Positions 1-9,622 are shown, counted from the first letter of the stretch. The stretch is DNA of 64,000 nt from Ancylomarina euxina (GCF_003863355.1 NZ_QQWG01000002.1:310001-374000), one strand, 5' to 3'. Notes: a model not told the origin generated them from the letters alone. Numbers and translations are program-made.

Positions 1-938
1 TCGTTTTCGTGCAATTCACGTTCTACCTCGTCAAGTGTTGTAAACTTGGTTTCAGCAGGTAATGTTTTCACGATAACTTTTCCACCTTTTACATTGGCGT
101 AATCGAAAGCGTGTAAAGGTTGAGCGGTTTCAAACAACACAAAGTTGGTAATATCTACAATATTATTAATTGGCTTAAGTCCGATAGCCTTTAAACGGTT
201 TTGTAACCATTCTGGCGATTCAGCTACTTCAACTCCACTAATGCATATCCCTGAGTAACGAGGGCAAGCCTTTTCGTTCTCAACAATTACTTCGATAGCT
301 GTGTTTGTATTTTCTACTTTAAAATCCTCAACAGATGGAATTTTATAGTCAATATCTTTTTGTTGCTTCAGGTAAGCTGCCAAATCGCGAGCTACACCAA
401 TATGGCCAGCACCGTCAATACGGTTAGGAGTTAAATCAATTTCAATGCAAGTGTCGTCCTCAATATTGAAGTATTCTTTTGCAGGCGTACCCACAACAGC
501 ATCAGCATTCAATACCATAATACCATCGTGACCTTGTCCTAAACCAATTTCATCTTCGGCACAAATCATTCCCAAAGACAATTCGCCTCTGATTTTCGAT
601 TTTTTGATAACAAAACTCTCATCGCCATCGTATAGAACAGTTCCCACTGTGGCTACCACTACCTTTTGTCCGGTAGCGATATTTGCAGCACCACACACAA
701 TTGGTAATAACTCTCCTGAGTTTACATCGACAGTGGTTATATGCAAGTGATCAGAATCTGGATGTGGAATACAAGTTTTCACTTCTCCAATTACCAAGCC
801 TTCAAGGCCGCCTTTTATTGATTGGATATTTTCAATACCACCAACTTCAAGACCAATTTGAGTTAAAATGTTATCCATTTCAGCAAGCGTTAAATCTACA
901 TCTATGTAGTCTTTCAGCCATTTGTACGATATCTTCAT
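1..938 (-). CDS. pheT: Phenylalanine--tRNA ligase beta subunit (N-terminal part, cut by window edge)
   Basis: The reading frame starts at the ATG complement at 936-938 and runs open to base 1, so about 312 N-terminal residues are present and the rest lies outside the window. The translation begins MKISYKWLKDYIDVDLT, the usual PheT start. It then shows the EMAP/tRNA-binding-like domain at roughly residues 40-150 (motifs IPHPDSDHLHI, IVCGAANI and GMICAEDEIGLG), followed by the start of the B3/B4 editing region (LTPNRIDGAGHIGVARDLAAY). With PheS it charges tRNA-Phe in the cytoplasm. A plausible promoter lies about 120 bases upstream. Identification is secure; only the truncation limits it. Confidence 0.95.
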   Translation of the reverse strand, partial: MKISYKWLKDYIDVDLTLAEMDNILTQIGLEVGGIENIQSIKGGLEGLVIGEVKTCIPHPDSDHLHITTVDVNSGELLPIVCGAANIATGQKVVVATVGTVLYDGDESFVIKKSKIRGELSLGMICAEDEIGLGQGHDGIMVLNADAVVGTPAKEYFNIEDDTCIEIDLTPNRIDGAGHIGVARDLAAYLKQQKDIDYKIPSVEDFKVENTNTAIEVIVENEKACPRYSGICISGVEVAESPEWLQNRLKAIGLKPINNIVDITNFVLFETAQPLHAFDYANVKGGKVIVKTLPAETKFTTLDEVERELHEN

Positions 939-1058
939 TGTATGAGGGTTTTATACAGATAATTTCATTGATTGGGAAAATAAAGTCTCAGCCAAGCTCT
1001 TGTTCACATTCGAATTCGAACTTCAAGATTGTTATATAATCATCTATTTTCAAGCTTA

Positions 1059-1089
1059 CAAAAGTAGGAATTTTAAGGCAAACAACAAG
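1059..1089 (-). promoter_or_regulatory. Candidate Bacteroidota-type promoter for pheT
   Basis: On the minus strand, CTTG at 1086-1089 and TACTTTTG at 1059-1066 are separated by 19 bases. This matches the TTG-N19-21-TAnnTTTG promoter of Bacteroidota sigma-ABfr. The 5' leader would be about 115 bases. It was found by eye and is not proven. Confidence 0.45.
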
Positions 1090-1134
1090 AAGAATTTTTA
1101 ATATGCATTTCTTCTATCTTCAAGCATAATTCGA

Positions 1135-1142
1135 TATCTTTG
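1135..1142 (+). promoter_or_regulatory. Candidate -7 box for the surE operon
   Basis: TATCTTTG matches the Bacteroidota -7 consensus TAnnTTTG and sits 23 bases before the surE ATG. No convincing -33 TTTG was seen at the expected distance, so support is partial. Confidence 0.4.
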
Positions 1143-1165
1143 TCTGTCTTACAAAATAGATCGAA

Positions 1166-1948
1166 ATGAATCATATAAATACGAAGCCTCTAATACTGGT
1201 AACCAATGACGATGGGGTAAATGCAAAAGGCATTACAGCTCTTTATGAGATGGTTAAAGGGTTTGGAGAGATTTACATAGTCGCACCCAATAGGGCGAAT
1301 TCTGGAAAATCAAATTCCATTACAGTTGAAGTACCTATACGAATCCGTAAGATTAAAGATCAAGATGATCTGAAAGTTTTTTCTTGTAAGGGAACTCCTG
1401 TTGACTGTGTTAAGTTAGCTTTAAATAAGATTGTACCTCGTCAACCCGATTTTGTTGTTTCAGGCATTAATCACGGCGCGAATACTTCGGTAAGTGTGCT
1501 GTATTCTGGAACTATGGGAGCAACCATAGAGGGGTGTCTTGCAGGGATACCTTCACTTGGTTTTTCTTTAGATAGTTTTGACGGTAAGGCTGATTTTTCT
1601 CAATGTATTAAATATGGTCGTAAGATATTTGAGAATGTGGTGAAAAATGGACTACCTCGAAGCATTTGTTTGAATGTGAATTTTCCTGATGGTGATATCA
1701 AAGGTGTTCGGGTATGCCGTCAGGCTGATGGTATGTGGAAAGAAGAATTTGATCATCGCAAAGATCCTTTTGGGGGTGATTACTATTGGTTGACTGGTCA
1801 TTTTAAAAATGCGGAACCTCAAGCCGAAGATACCGATGAAAGTGCGATTAAAGAAGGATACGCTTCAGTTGTCCCAACTCAGATTGATATGACAGCTCAT
1901 CATGTTTTAGAGAACCTTAAAACTTGGGATTATGAAGTCATTGATTAA
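1166..1948 (+). CDS. surE: 5'-nucleotidase SurE
   Basis: SurE is a divalent-metal nucleoside-5'-phosphatase of stationary-phase survival. The 260-residue length is normal for the family. The metal-binding LVTNDDG motif is at about residues 11-17, APNRANSGKS at about 40-49, and the conserved GINHGAN at about 99-105, followed by YSGTMGATIEG. The ATG start places the NDDG motif at the usual distance from the N-terminus. The gene overlaps the next one by 17 bases and is followed by lpxB, an arrangement seen in other Bacteroidota. Confidence 0.95.
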   Translation: MNHINTKPLILVTNDDGVNAKGITALYEMVKGFGEIYIVAPNRANSGKSNSITVEVPIRIRKIKDQDDLKVFSCKGTPVDCVKLALNKIVPRQPDFVVSGINHGANTSVSVLYSGTMGATIEGCLAGIPSLGFSLDSFDGKADFSQCIKYGRKIFENVVKNGLPRSICLNVNFPDGDIKGVRVCRQADGMWKEEFDHRKDPFGGDYYWLTGHFKNAEPQAEDTDESAIKEGYASVVPTQIDMTAHHVLENLKTWDYEVID

Positions 1949-2231
1949 TAATTCTTACGTTGGTGCTTTTCTGGGTTTTGTCGTTCCAATCCTATCTATT
2001 TTAATTGCTTATCTGGTTAATTTTCGTGAGGAAATGACAGTTTCTCAATTTATTGATGGCGTATTGGTTCTTAAAATCTATGCTAAGATGATGGCTGTAG
2101 CCGTTTATTTTGGTAATGTGGTTTGCTTTTTCCTTTTCATTAAATTGGATTGGCTGAAAGCCGCTCGCGGAGTCCTTCTTGCAACCATCGTTTATTCCTT
2201 TATCGTACTTATTTTTCGTGTAGGATTGTGA
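1932..2231 (+). CDS. Small integral membrane protein between surE and lpxB
   Basis: This 99-residue protein starts inside the 3' end of surE and is therefore probably translationally coupled to it. It shows about three hydrophobic segments: residues 8-28 (GAFLGFVVPILSILIAYL), 48-70 and 78-97. I recognise no domain. Its position between surE and lpxB suggests a conserved operon member, possibly related to envelope biogenesis, but no function can be assigned from sequence. Confidence 0.75.
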   Translation: MKSLINNSYVGAFLGFVVPILSILIAYLVNFREEMTVSQFIDGVLVLKIYAKMMAVAVYFGNVVCFFLFIKLDWLKAARGVLLATIVYSFIVLIFRVGL

Positions 2232-2339
2232 TGAATTGTGGATGTGACAATGTGGTGAGGTGATGATTCGGTTATAGCTACAGTTTTTTTTCACTTTATC
2301 CTTTAACCTTAATTCCTTTAACCTTGTTTCTAATAAACT

Positions 2340-3476
2340 ATGAAATATTACATCATAACAGGTGAAGCTTCTGGTGATCTTCACGCCTCAAACTTAATGA
2401 AAGAGCTAAAGTATGAAGATACTCAAGCGCAGTTTAGGTTTTGGGGAGGTGACCTAATGCAAGCTCAAGGAGGTGAAATGGTGAAACATTATCGCGAAAC
2501 GGCTTTTATGGGCTTTGTTACGGTACTGAAAAATCTGAAAACGATTCGTGCAAACTTCACGCTTTGTGAAACAGATCTTTTAGCTTTCGCTCCCGATGTA
2601 TTAATTCTAGTTGATTATCCAGGTTTTAATTTGCGCATGGCAGCTTTTGCAAAGAAGCATGGTATTCGCGTACATTATTATATCTCACCCAAGATTTGGG
2701 CATGGAAAGAGTCGCGCGTGAAAAAGATTAAGGCTCACGTCGATCGTATGTTTACGATATTCCCTTTCGAAACCGAATTTTACAAAAAGCATAATTACGA
2801 GGTTAGCTTTGGTGGCAATCCTCTTTTGGATGCTATAGAGAATAGAGAAAATAAGGAGGAAAGCTTTGATCAATTTGTTGAGCGAAATAATTTACCTCAG
2901 AAACCCATTATTGCTCTTTTAGCGGGTAGTAGAAAGCAGGAAATAGAACGTATTCTTCCAGTTATGCTCAAGGTTGTAGATCGTTTCCCCGATTATCAGT
3001 TTGTTGTGGCTGCAGCACCTTCTATTACCAAGGAATTTTATGCATCAGTATCACAAAACAGTAAGTTAAGTTTTGTTTATGGACAAACTTACGATTTGTT
3101 GCAACAGTCTAAAGTGGCTTTGGTTGCTTCGGGAACTGCAACTCTCGAAACGGCTTTACTTCGTATTCCTCAAGTGGTCTGTTATAAAATGAGTGGGGGG
3201 AGTTTAGCCTACCGTTTGGGAAAAATGCTTTTGAATATCAAATACATCTCTTTGGTGAATTTGGTTGTGGACAAGTTTGTCGTGAAAGAGTTAATTCAGC
3301 AATACTGTAATCCTCAAATGATTGGTGACGAACTCGATTTGATTCTAAAAGATGAGGCTTATCGTTCTCAAATGTTAGCCAATTATGACGATTTAAGTCA
3401 GCATTTAGGTGGAGCAGGAGCTTCGGCCCGTTTTGCTAAGATGATATATGAGGATGTGAAAACCATCAAGGCTTAA
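2340..3476 (+). CDS. lpxB: Lipid-A-disaccharide synthase
   Basis: LpxB is a GT19 glycosyltransferase. It joins UDP-2,3-diacylglucosamine and lipid X to form the lipid A disaccharide at the inner face of the cytoplasmic membrane. The 378-residue length is typical. Family landmarks are GEASGDLHASNLMKEL near the N-terminus, FWGGDLMQAQGGEMV, LVDYPGFNLRMA, YYISPKIWAWKESRVKKIK, LLAGSRKQEIERILPVM and the C-terminal SGTATLETALLRIPQVV. The organism therefore makes lipid A, which fits the PagL-like gene just downstream on the opposite strand. Confidence 0.97.
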   Translation: MKYYIITGEASGDLHASNLMKELKYEDTQAQFRFWGGDLMQAQGGEMVKHYRETAFMGFVTVLKNLKTIRANFTLCETDLLAFAPDVLILVDYPGFNLRMAAFAKKHGIRVHYYISPKIWAWKESRVKKIKAHVDRMFTIFPFETEFYKKHNYEVSFGGNPLLDAIENRENKEESFDQFVERNNLPQKPIIALLAGSRKQEIERILPVMLKVVDRFPDYQFVVAAAPSITKEFYASVSQNSKLSFVYGQTYDLLQQSKVALVASGTATLETALLRIPQVVCYKMSGGSLAYRLGKMLLNIKYISLVNLVVDKFVVKELIQQYCNPQMIGDELDLILKDEAYRSQMLANYDDLSQHLGGAGASARFAKMIYEDVKTIKA

Positions 3477-3478
3477 TT

Positions 3479-4219
3479 TTATTCTTTTATCAGTTTGCCA
3501 CTAGCATCCTGATTATTAATTTGATCATATTTAACTTCAATTTCTTTGGGATTACCTTTATAATAAAGATCTCCTGACTTGTAGAAAGTGACATTTAGCT
3601 TATCCTCCACATAAATGTGGGCATTACCTAAACTGTTATGGGCGACATAGACTTCTTTTGAAATCAATTGGGAGGCCTGAACATTGCTACTACCATTTAA
3701 TGTAAATGTGGTCGTTGGACATACTCCCGAAACAGCAAATGTTCCACCTACCGATCCATTTGTATAAAATTTAAGATGATTATAATTGATGTTTAAATTT
3801 ATTTCATAAGTGCCTGTCGTCCCATAAATGTTGATAATTATTTCATCTCCATTTAATTGTTTAAGGCTACTGATATTTCCCGATGCATAAAGATCTATAC
3901 TTTCAAGTATCGACAGGTGAATTTCCAAAGTAGGCATTTTAAAGTTTTTTGTCCAATTCATAAAGCTGTGATCGAGCCTAAGTATACCCGACAGTGATGA
4001 GTAGGACATTTCTTCTAGAATTGTTTCACCTCCTTTATAAATGATATAGCTTTCCGTGTCCTCTATAATTTCGATATTAAAAATATTATGAATTTCTACC
4101 TGAGTAAATCTATCGAGTTCAATCAGTGTTTCAATGGTATCTCCTTCATCACGAAAAGGGTTGATAAAATTGCATGAGCAAAGAATAATTAAGCATAGTA
4201 TGTAGATGTATATTTTCAT
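3479..4219 (-). CDS. DUF2807-type (GIN domain) lipoprotein
   Basis: The protein has 246 residues, and the N-terminal hydrophobic segment ends in the lipobox-like LCSC, so it is a predicted lipoprotein. The remainder is beta-rich and repetitive, with recurring patterns such as DLYASGNISSLKQLNGDEI and GSSNVQASQLISKEVYVA, typical of the DUF2807 putative auto-transporter adhesin head (GIN) fold. The molecular role of this family is unknown; many are surface-exposed in Bacteroidota. It lies 6 bases downstream of the PagL-like gene on the same strand and is probably co-transcribed. It converges with lpxB, the stop codons being 2 bases apart. Confidence 0.75.
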   Translation of the reverse strand: MKIYIYILCLIILCSCNFINPFRDEGDTIETLIELDRFTQVEIHNIFNIEIIEDTESYIIYKGGETILEEMSYSSLSGILRLDHSFMNWTKNFKMPTLEIHLSILESIDLYASGNISSLKQLNGDEIIINIYGTTGTYEINLNINYNHLKFYTNGSVGGTFAVSGVCPTTTFTLNGSSNVQASQLISKEVYVAHNSLGNAHIYVEDKLNVTFYKSGDLYYKGNPKEIEVKYDQINNQDASGKLIKE

Positions 4220-4225
4220 TTTCTT

Positions 4226-5320
4226 TTATTTTCGGTTGAAAGTGTAACCGATACCCATTTCAATAAAATCGGAGCTGCCGAGATACCCTTTTAGGCTCAA
4301 ATTGGCTAAGAGGTGTTTACTGAATTTATATCTAAATCCTAATCTGTTGTAAAACGGATTGTTATCTGGTTTTGTATGATAAAGGGTGTAACAGCCTATA
4401 TGTGTAATGAACGAAACCTTACTTATAACCAGTTCATGACTTAAAAATACGCCCTGAGATATTCGATCTTTGAAACTTGTTTTAGGCGTTCGGGTCCAGT
4501 AACCTCTGTCAACCGATTCATCGTAAAAAAGATCAATACCACCACCTATTCTTTGTCTAGAGTTAATTCCCTTTGCATAAGATAAATTGATAATTGAAAC
4601 ATAATAAGTATGTGGATCTTCTTCGTTTGTTTCTTTCCAAGCTTGATTAATAATGGCTATAAATTCATCTTTTAGGTTAGAGTAGGTTGTAGGCTTGGTA
4701 ACTGTTTGTATCGATTTTCCAAACTTGTAATTAATTCCTATACTTCCTGTAATAATATTTAATCCATCGTTTGGGTGTTTTACTGAACCATTCGAAAAAT
4801 GACTAAATACGATTCCTGAAATTAAATCAAAGTGTGATAAAGAATAGTTGGCTTCTAATCCCAATTTAATATGGGCATTGTATTTCGATCCAATGAGTTT
4901 GTTTGAATAGTTATACACCGGGTCAAAATATTTTGTCATTTTAGCGATTCCCATACCAACATCAGTATTAATCTGAAATTGCTTCCAGCTTTTTATTCCG
5001 AATTGAATAAAGGGGACTAGTGATCTTACTTCGCCTAAGGAAGAAGCATTTCCCAAAGTGCCCTGATAATAGCCAAGACCAATTTTTTTAACAGCAAATT
5101 GTTTTAACCATGGTTTTTGAGGGCTTGGATAATGAGCTAGTTTAAGTTCAAAAGCTGATATATTATCTTGAATTAAGTAATTGATATATTGATTTTTTGG
5201 AACAAAAAGTCCATGGTGATAATTGAGCCCAATAGAGAATCTTTCTCTAAGAGAGACATCTTGAGCCTGTAGTACGAAACTGAGGAGTAGTATGATGCAT
5301 ATAGATAGTGTAAATTTCAT
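4226..5320 (-). CDS. PagL-like acyloxyacyl hydrolase (lipid A 3-O-deacylase family), outer membrane
   Basis: The start is placed at the internal Met (MKFTLSICIILLL) because it gives a clean signal peptide ending near VLQAQ; an upstream Met would add 5 residues (start 5335). The central stretch IVFSHFSNGSVKHPNDGLN carries the H-S-N and P-N-G-N pattern of the PagL family, whose catalytic His-Ser removes a 3-O acyl chain from lipid A. At about 364 residues it is roughly twice enterobacterial PagL length; a second beta-barrel-like half follows (LGFRYKFSKHLLANLSLKG, then GIGYTFNRK at the C-terminus). This two-part form is common in Bacteroidota. The function as a lipid A modifier is inferred from the motif and from nearby lpxB. 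Confidence 0.75.
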   Translation of the reverse strand: MKFTLSICIILLLSFVLQAQDVSLRERFSIGLNYHHGLFVPKNQYINYLIQDNISAFELKLAHYPSPQKPWLKQFAVKKIGLGYYQGTLGNASSLGEVRSLVPFIQFGIKSWKQFQINTDVGMGIAKMTKYFDPVYNYSNKLIGSKYNAHIKLGLEANYSLSHFDLISGIVFSHFSNGSVKHPNDGLNIITGSIGINYKFGKSIQTVTKPTTYSNLKDEFIAIINQAWKETNEEDPHTYYVSIINLSYAKGINSRQRIGGGIDLFYDESVDRGYWTRTPKTSFKDRISQGVFLSHELVISKVSFITHIGCYTLYHTKPDNNPFYNRLGFRYKFSKHLLANLSLKGYLGSSDFIEMGIGYTFNRK

Positions 5321-5501
5321 GGGTGATAAGCTCAAATATCGTTTATTTTAAGAGAGTCTATTTAAATTACACTTATTTTCAGGGATCTACAAGCTTGATT
5401 ACATGAGAGGTAGATTTGCTGATGTACAAGTGCTTATTCATAATGTAAAATCTCAGAATTATTTTGCAAATTTGTAACGTACTCCAAAATTCCATTCATA
5501 C

Positions 5502-6233
5502 ATGCTTACATTATTATTGAAAGAATTTCGATCATTCTTTAATTCCATAAGTGGCTATCTAATCATCAGTATATTTCTACTGGCAACAGGTTTGTTTATT
5601 TGGGTGTTTCCTGGGAATTCAAATGTTTTGGATGGAGCTTACGCCAATTTGGATACTTTATTCGATATGGCTCCCTGGATTTATCTTTTTTTGATTCCAG
5701 CCTTGTGTATGCGTTTGTTTACTGACGAGAAAAAATCGGGAACTATTGAACTATTATTGACTCGACCTATTACTGATTTTAAGATTGTGCTTTCGAAGTT
5801 TTTCGCTGCACTTTTATTGGTCGTATTTTCCTTGCTTTTCTGTCTCATTTATTATTTATCAGTTTATTATTTAGGAAATCCTGTTGGAAGTATTGATGTG
5901 GGCGCTTTCTGGGGCTCATTTCTTGGCTTATTCTTTTTGGCAATTGCCTACGTGTCACTAGCTGTCTTCGCAGGTTCATTCACCGATAATCAAATTATTG
6001 CCTTCCTCTTATCTCTGATTCTGTGCTTTAGTTTTTATATGGGATTTGATTATTTATCTGATCTTCTTTTGTTTCAGGGATTCCAAACAGAGATCATCAA
6101 TCTGGGAATTAGTGAACATTATCGTTCTTTATCCCGTGGGGTTATAGACTCCAGAGATGTTAGCTATTTTATAGGTTTGTCACTCGTTTTTCTGCTTGCA
6201 ACACGAACTGTTCTGCAAAGTAGAAAGTGGTAA
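5502..6233 (+). CDS. gldF: Gliding-motility-type ABC transporter permease GldF
   Basis: The 243-residue protein begins MLTLLLKEFRSFFNSISGYL and has about six hydrophobic segments. FTDEKKSGTIELLLTRPI is the ABC-2 permease signature, and the size fits GldF. In Flavobacterium GldF works with GldG and the ATPase GldA in gliding; in many non-gliding Bacteroidota the pair is kept and its substrate is unknown. gldG follows in the same direction after a 183-base gap. No GldA-type ATPase is in the window. Confidence 0.9.
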   Translation: MLTLLLKEFRSFFNSISGYLIISIFLLATGLFIWVFPGNSNVLDGAYANLDTLFDMAPWIYLFLIPALCMRLFTDEKKSGTIELLLTRPITDFKIVLSKFFAALLLVVFSLLFCLIYYLSVYYLGNPVGSIDVGAFWGSFLGLFFLAIAYVSLAVFAGSFTDNQIIAFLLSLILCFSFYMGFDYLSDLLLFQGFQTEIINLGISEHYRSLSRGVIDSRDVSYFIGLSLVFLLATRTVLQSRKW

Positions 6234-6325
6234 TGGTGTGAAGGTTAAAGTGAAAAAGGATAAAGGAGGACCTGCAAGGTGAAAAGCTTTAAGACAGATA
6301 AGTGTTAGCTGTCTATCAATTTAAT

Positions 6326-6366
6326 AATCTAGCAGTTTAGCAATCTAACAGTCTAACCATCTAGCA
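6326..6366 (+). repeat. Low-complexity degenerate repeat between gldF and gldG
   Basis: A short run of 9-10-base units of the form TCTAnCAnTCTA recurs about five times before gldG. No coding potential or hairpin was seen. It may simply be simple-sequence slippage. Confidence 0.4.
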
Positions 6367-6416
6367 TCTTTTAGAAACATTATTCAAGAATAAAGGTTGA
6401 AAACACTATAAGTATC

Positions 6417-8108
6417 ATGCAAATAACAAATAAAAAGAAGAGTTTAGTTCAGTTATTCCTTTCAGTATTTCTTGTTCTGTTTGTATATCAGTTATTGCAA
6501 ATATTTCATTTTCGTGTTGATCTCACTTCTGAGAAACGATTTACTTTATCTGATAATACCAAGCAACTTCTTTCTGAACTAGAAAAGCCTGTTTATTTTG
6601 AGATTTATCTTGATGGTGATCTACCACATGGTTTCAATAAACTGAAGAATGCCACGGTTGATTTAATTGAAGAATTTGAGTCTTATGCCCATGTTGAAAT
6701 TACCTACAGCTTTGTAGATCCCAATTCAGTCCTTAACCCGAAGCAGAAGGATAAAAACTTGAGGGAATTATCAGAAAGGGGATTGAAACCAACGAGTATA
6801 CAGGAAACAAGCCGTGATGGTAGCGTGAAACAAAAGGTGATTGTGCCAGGGCTTTTTGTGCACGATGGTAAGAAAGAAACGCCTATCAATTTATTGAAGT
6901 CCGTTACGGGCTTGTCTGCCGATCAGAATTTAAATCATTCTATTGAAAGTATTGAATACGAGCTTTCAATGGCCATTCGCCTGCTGAATCAAACCAAGGT
7001 GAAAGAGGTCGCTTTTTTTACCGGGCAAGGCGAATTAGGTGAGTATGAGGTTGCTGATTTTACAGCTTCACTTTTGCAACGCTATAAGGTGAGTCGTGCT
7101 ACAGCTTACGAACTATCTAAAGACTATAAGCGTTTTGACTGTGTGATTGTTGCTCAGCCTCGAAATGAGTTTAGTGAAAAAGCGAAATACGCTCTCGATC
7201 AGTATATCATGAATGGTGGGAGAGTGATGTGGTTGATTGATGAAGTTGCTGCCTCGATGGATAGTATATCAGCCAAAGGCATGTCTATGGCATTTTATAA
7301 ACCCTTGAATTTGGAGGATCAGTTATTCAAATATGGCGTTCGAATCAATCCGGATTTGGTTATGGATGTGCAATCTCAGTTAATACCGGTTCAATCAAGT
7401 ACTGCTGGTCAGAATGGGAAATATGTGCCAGCACCCTGGTATTACTCACCACTATTGGCTCCACCTTCCAATCATCCTATCACTAGAAAATTGAATATGG
7501 TTCGTGTTGAGTTTGCCAATTCTATTGATAAGGTTGGTAAGGATCCTAATTTAAAGCACACCGTTTTACTTGCGAGTTCCGATCGAACACGACTGGAAAA
7601 AGTACCAACACCAATTCGACTTGATATTGTAGGTCAGAAAATGAGTGCAAAAGACTTTCCTGATGGCCCAAAGGTGATGTCTGTTTTGATTGAAGGTCAA
7701 TTCCAATCCATATTTAAAAATAGAATTTGGGAGGGGATTGATAAGTCAACTTATAAATCAGAAAGTGAGCCGGGCAAAATGATTGTCATATCGGATGGAG
7801 ATATCATTAAAAATAGAGTGAGAGGTGTTGGATCTAATATTCAAATGGAAGCTTTAGGTTACGATAGATATTCTCGAAAAACATACGGAAATCGCAATTT
7901 CTTGCTTAACTGTGTGGATTATTTATGCGATGATGAGGGTTGGATGAATCTAAGATCGAGAGAGGTAAAACTTCGTTTGATGGATAAGACGAAAATCAGA
8001 GAAAACAGACTTTTTTATCAGATTCTTAATCTTGGATTACCTATAGTTCTCCTTATATTATTTGCTCTGGTGTGGCATTTTATTCGTAAAAGGAGATATG
8101 CCAATTAA
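6417..8108 (+). CDS. gldG: Gliding-motility-associated ABC transporter substrate-binding protein GldG
   Basis: The 563-residue protein has one N-terminal membrane segment (LFLSVFLVLFVYQLLQIF, about residues 12-30). A large extracytoplasmic region begins FRVDLTSEKRFTLSDNTKQLL, the usual GldG opening, and contains VKEVAFFTGQGELGEYEV and MNGGRVMWLIDEV. A C-terminal membrane segment (ILNLGLPIVLLILFALVWHF) is followed by a basic tail. This is the standard GldG layout. It forms a unit with gldF, with dnaN downstream, a common neighbourhood in Bacteroidota. Confidence 0.92.
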   Translation: MQITNKKKSLVQLFLSVFLVLFVYQLLQIFHFRVDLTSEKRFTLSDNTKQLLSELEKPVYFEIYLDGDLPHGFNKLKNATVDLIEEFESYAHVEITYSFVDPNSVLNPKQKDKNLRELSERGLKPTSIQETSRDGSVKQKVIVPGLFVHDGKKETPINLLKSVTGLSADQNLNHSIESIEYELSMAIRLLNQTKVKEVAFFTGQGELGEYEVADFTASLLQRYKVSRATAYELSKDYKRFDCVIVAQPRNEFSEKAKYALDQYIMNGGRVMWLIDEVAASMDSISAKGMSMAFYKPLNLEDQLFKYGVRINPDLVMDVQSQLIPVQSSTAGQNGKYVPAPWYYSPLLAPPSNHPITRKLNMVRVEFANSIDKVGKDPNLKHTVLLASSDRTRLEKVPTPIRLDIVGQKMSAKDFPDGPKVMSVLIEGQFQSIFKNRIWEGIDKSTYKSESEPGKMIVISDGDIIKNRVRGVGSNIQMEALGYDRYSRKTYGNRNFLLNCVDYLCDDEGWMNLRSREVKLRLMDKTKIRENRLFYQILNLGLPIVLLILFALVWHFIRKRRYAN

Positions 8109-8355
8109 TTCGATAGTATTGAATTTCTGAAGAGGGAAATATGTAATAAACTCTTGCGGAAAAATCAGATTCAAATAAATAAAATTCGTATATTCACCAC
8201 TTGATATTTTTAACAACTCAGATAAATAAGTGAGTGTTGAAAAATAAAAATGAAAAAATAATAATTATATATATTGATAGATTAAATAAGCTTGATTAAC
8301 AGAGAGTTTAGTCAGGGGATTTTTGTTTGTCATGTAAAAAACAAATTATAAACAT

Positions 8356-9486
8356 ATGAAATTTGTAGTATCAAGTACTGAGATTTTAGGACACATTCAA
8401 GCTATCAGTCGTGTTATTAGTAACAAAAACACGCTTCCAATTCTAGATAACTTTCTATTTGAATTGAAGAATGGTGAGCTTATAGCTACAGCTTCTGATT
8501 TGGAAACGACTTTAATTACAACAATTCCATTAGATGCTTCTGAAGGAGAGGGTGTCATTGCTCTTCCTGCAAAAATTTTAACTGATACTTTAAAAGAATT
8601 TCCTGAGCAACCATTAACTTTTGAAGTTGACCCTCAGACTTTAGCTGTGAAGTTAAGTACTGAGAATGGTAAGTTTAGCATTCCTGGACAAAACGGAGAT
8701 GATTATCCTAAGAATCCTGAAAAGGAACAAGATAATATCGTAAATATTACTGTTGCTAGCGAGGTTTTATTAAAAGGTGTAAACAAGACTTTGTTCGCAA
8801 CTGCTGATGATGAGCTTCGTCCGGTAATGAATGGTATTTTTATCGAATTAAATAACAACGACCTAACTTTCGTGGCATCTGATGCACATAAATTGGTTCG
8901 TTACAAGCGACTTGATGGTCGTTCTGAAGTTGAATCTTCATTTATTCTTCCAAAGAAGCCTGCATCATTATTACGTAATATTCTTCCAAAAGAGGTAAAC
9001 CCAGTTTTGGTTGAATTTGATGATAAAAATGCATTCTTCACTTTATCTAACTATAAATTGATTTGTCGTTTAGTTGAAGGAAAATATCCAAGCTATGGAT
9101 CAGTTATTCCAATGAATAATCCATTCAAATTGACTATCGATCGTGTTGAACTTTATAATACACTTAAGCGCGTTTCTGTATTCTCAAATCCTGCAAGTAA
9201 CTTGATTAAGTTTGAGTTGAGTAATAACGAGTTGGTTGTTTCTGCACAGGATATCGATTTTTCTATCTCAGCTCGCGAAAAATTGATGTGTCAATACGAA
9301 GGTGAAGCCTTAGAGATTGGATTTAAATCTGTATTCCTTTTGGAAATTTTGCAGAATATTTCATCTGCTAATGTTGTGGTTGCACTTTCTGATCCAACGC
9401 GTGCAGGTTTATTCTTACCATACGATAACGATAATGCCGATGAGGACGTGTTAATGTTATTAATGCCAATGATGATTAACGTTTAA
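8356..9486 (+). CDS. dnaN: DNA polymerase III sliding clamp (beta subunit)
   Basis: The 376-residue protein has the three-domain beta-clamp layout. It starts MKFVVSSTEILGHIQAISRV, contains NTLPILDNFLFEL and FATADDELRPVMNGIFIEL, and ends in the LMPMMINV type of C-terminus. It tethers DNA polymerase III to DNA. The 247 bases upstream are very A+T rich and hold no other gene. A hairpin terminator follows at 9514. Confidence 0.97.
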   Translation: MKFVVSSTEILGHIQAISRVISNKNTLPILDNFLFELKNGELIATASDLETTLITTIPLDASEGEGVIALPAKILTDTLKEFPEQPLTFEVDPQTLAVKLSTENGKFSIPGQNGDDYPKNPEKEQDNIVNITVASEVLLKGVNKTLFATADDELRPVMNGIFIELNNNDLTFVASDAHKLVRYKRLDGRSEVESSFILPKKPASLLRNILPKEVNPVLVEFDDKNAFFTLSNYKLICRLVEGKYPSYGSVIPMNNPFKLTIDRVELYNTLKRVSVFSNPASNLIKFELSNNELVVSAQDIDFSISAREKLMCQYEGEALEIGFKSVFLLEILQNISSANVVVALSDPTRAGLFLPYDNDNADEDVLMLLMPMMINV

Positions 9487-9513
9487 TTTAAACGATAATA
9501 TAATGTCTATAAA

Positions 9514-9547
9514 AACCTGATGAGAGTACCCTTTCATTAGGTTTTTT
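9514..9547 (+). terminator. Rho-independent terminator after dnaN
   Basis: AACCTGATGA pairs with TCATTAGGTT (one wobble pair) around a short loop and is followed by a T run. Confidence 0.65.
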
Positions 9548-9622
9548 CTGTTTAAGATGAGATCTTTAGCTTGTAATTAGCTTAAAGAAAAAATATAAAC
9601 TTCTTCAAAAGAATAAGTCAAT

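Noticed and set aside
683-1039. Plus-strand open frame of 118 codons
   Set aside because: It is a shadow of the N-terminal part of pheT on the other strand plus intergenic sequence.
2001-2384. Minus-strand open frame of 127 codons
   Set aside because: It is antisense to the small membrane protein gene between surE and lpxB, which has better start, coupling and composition.
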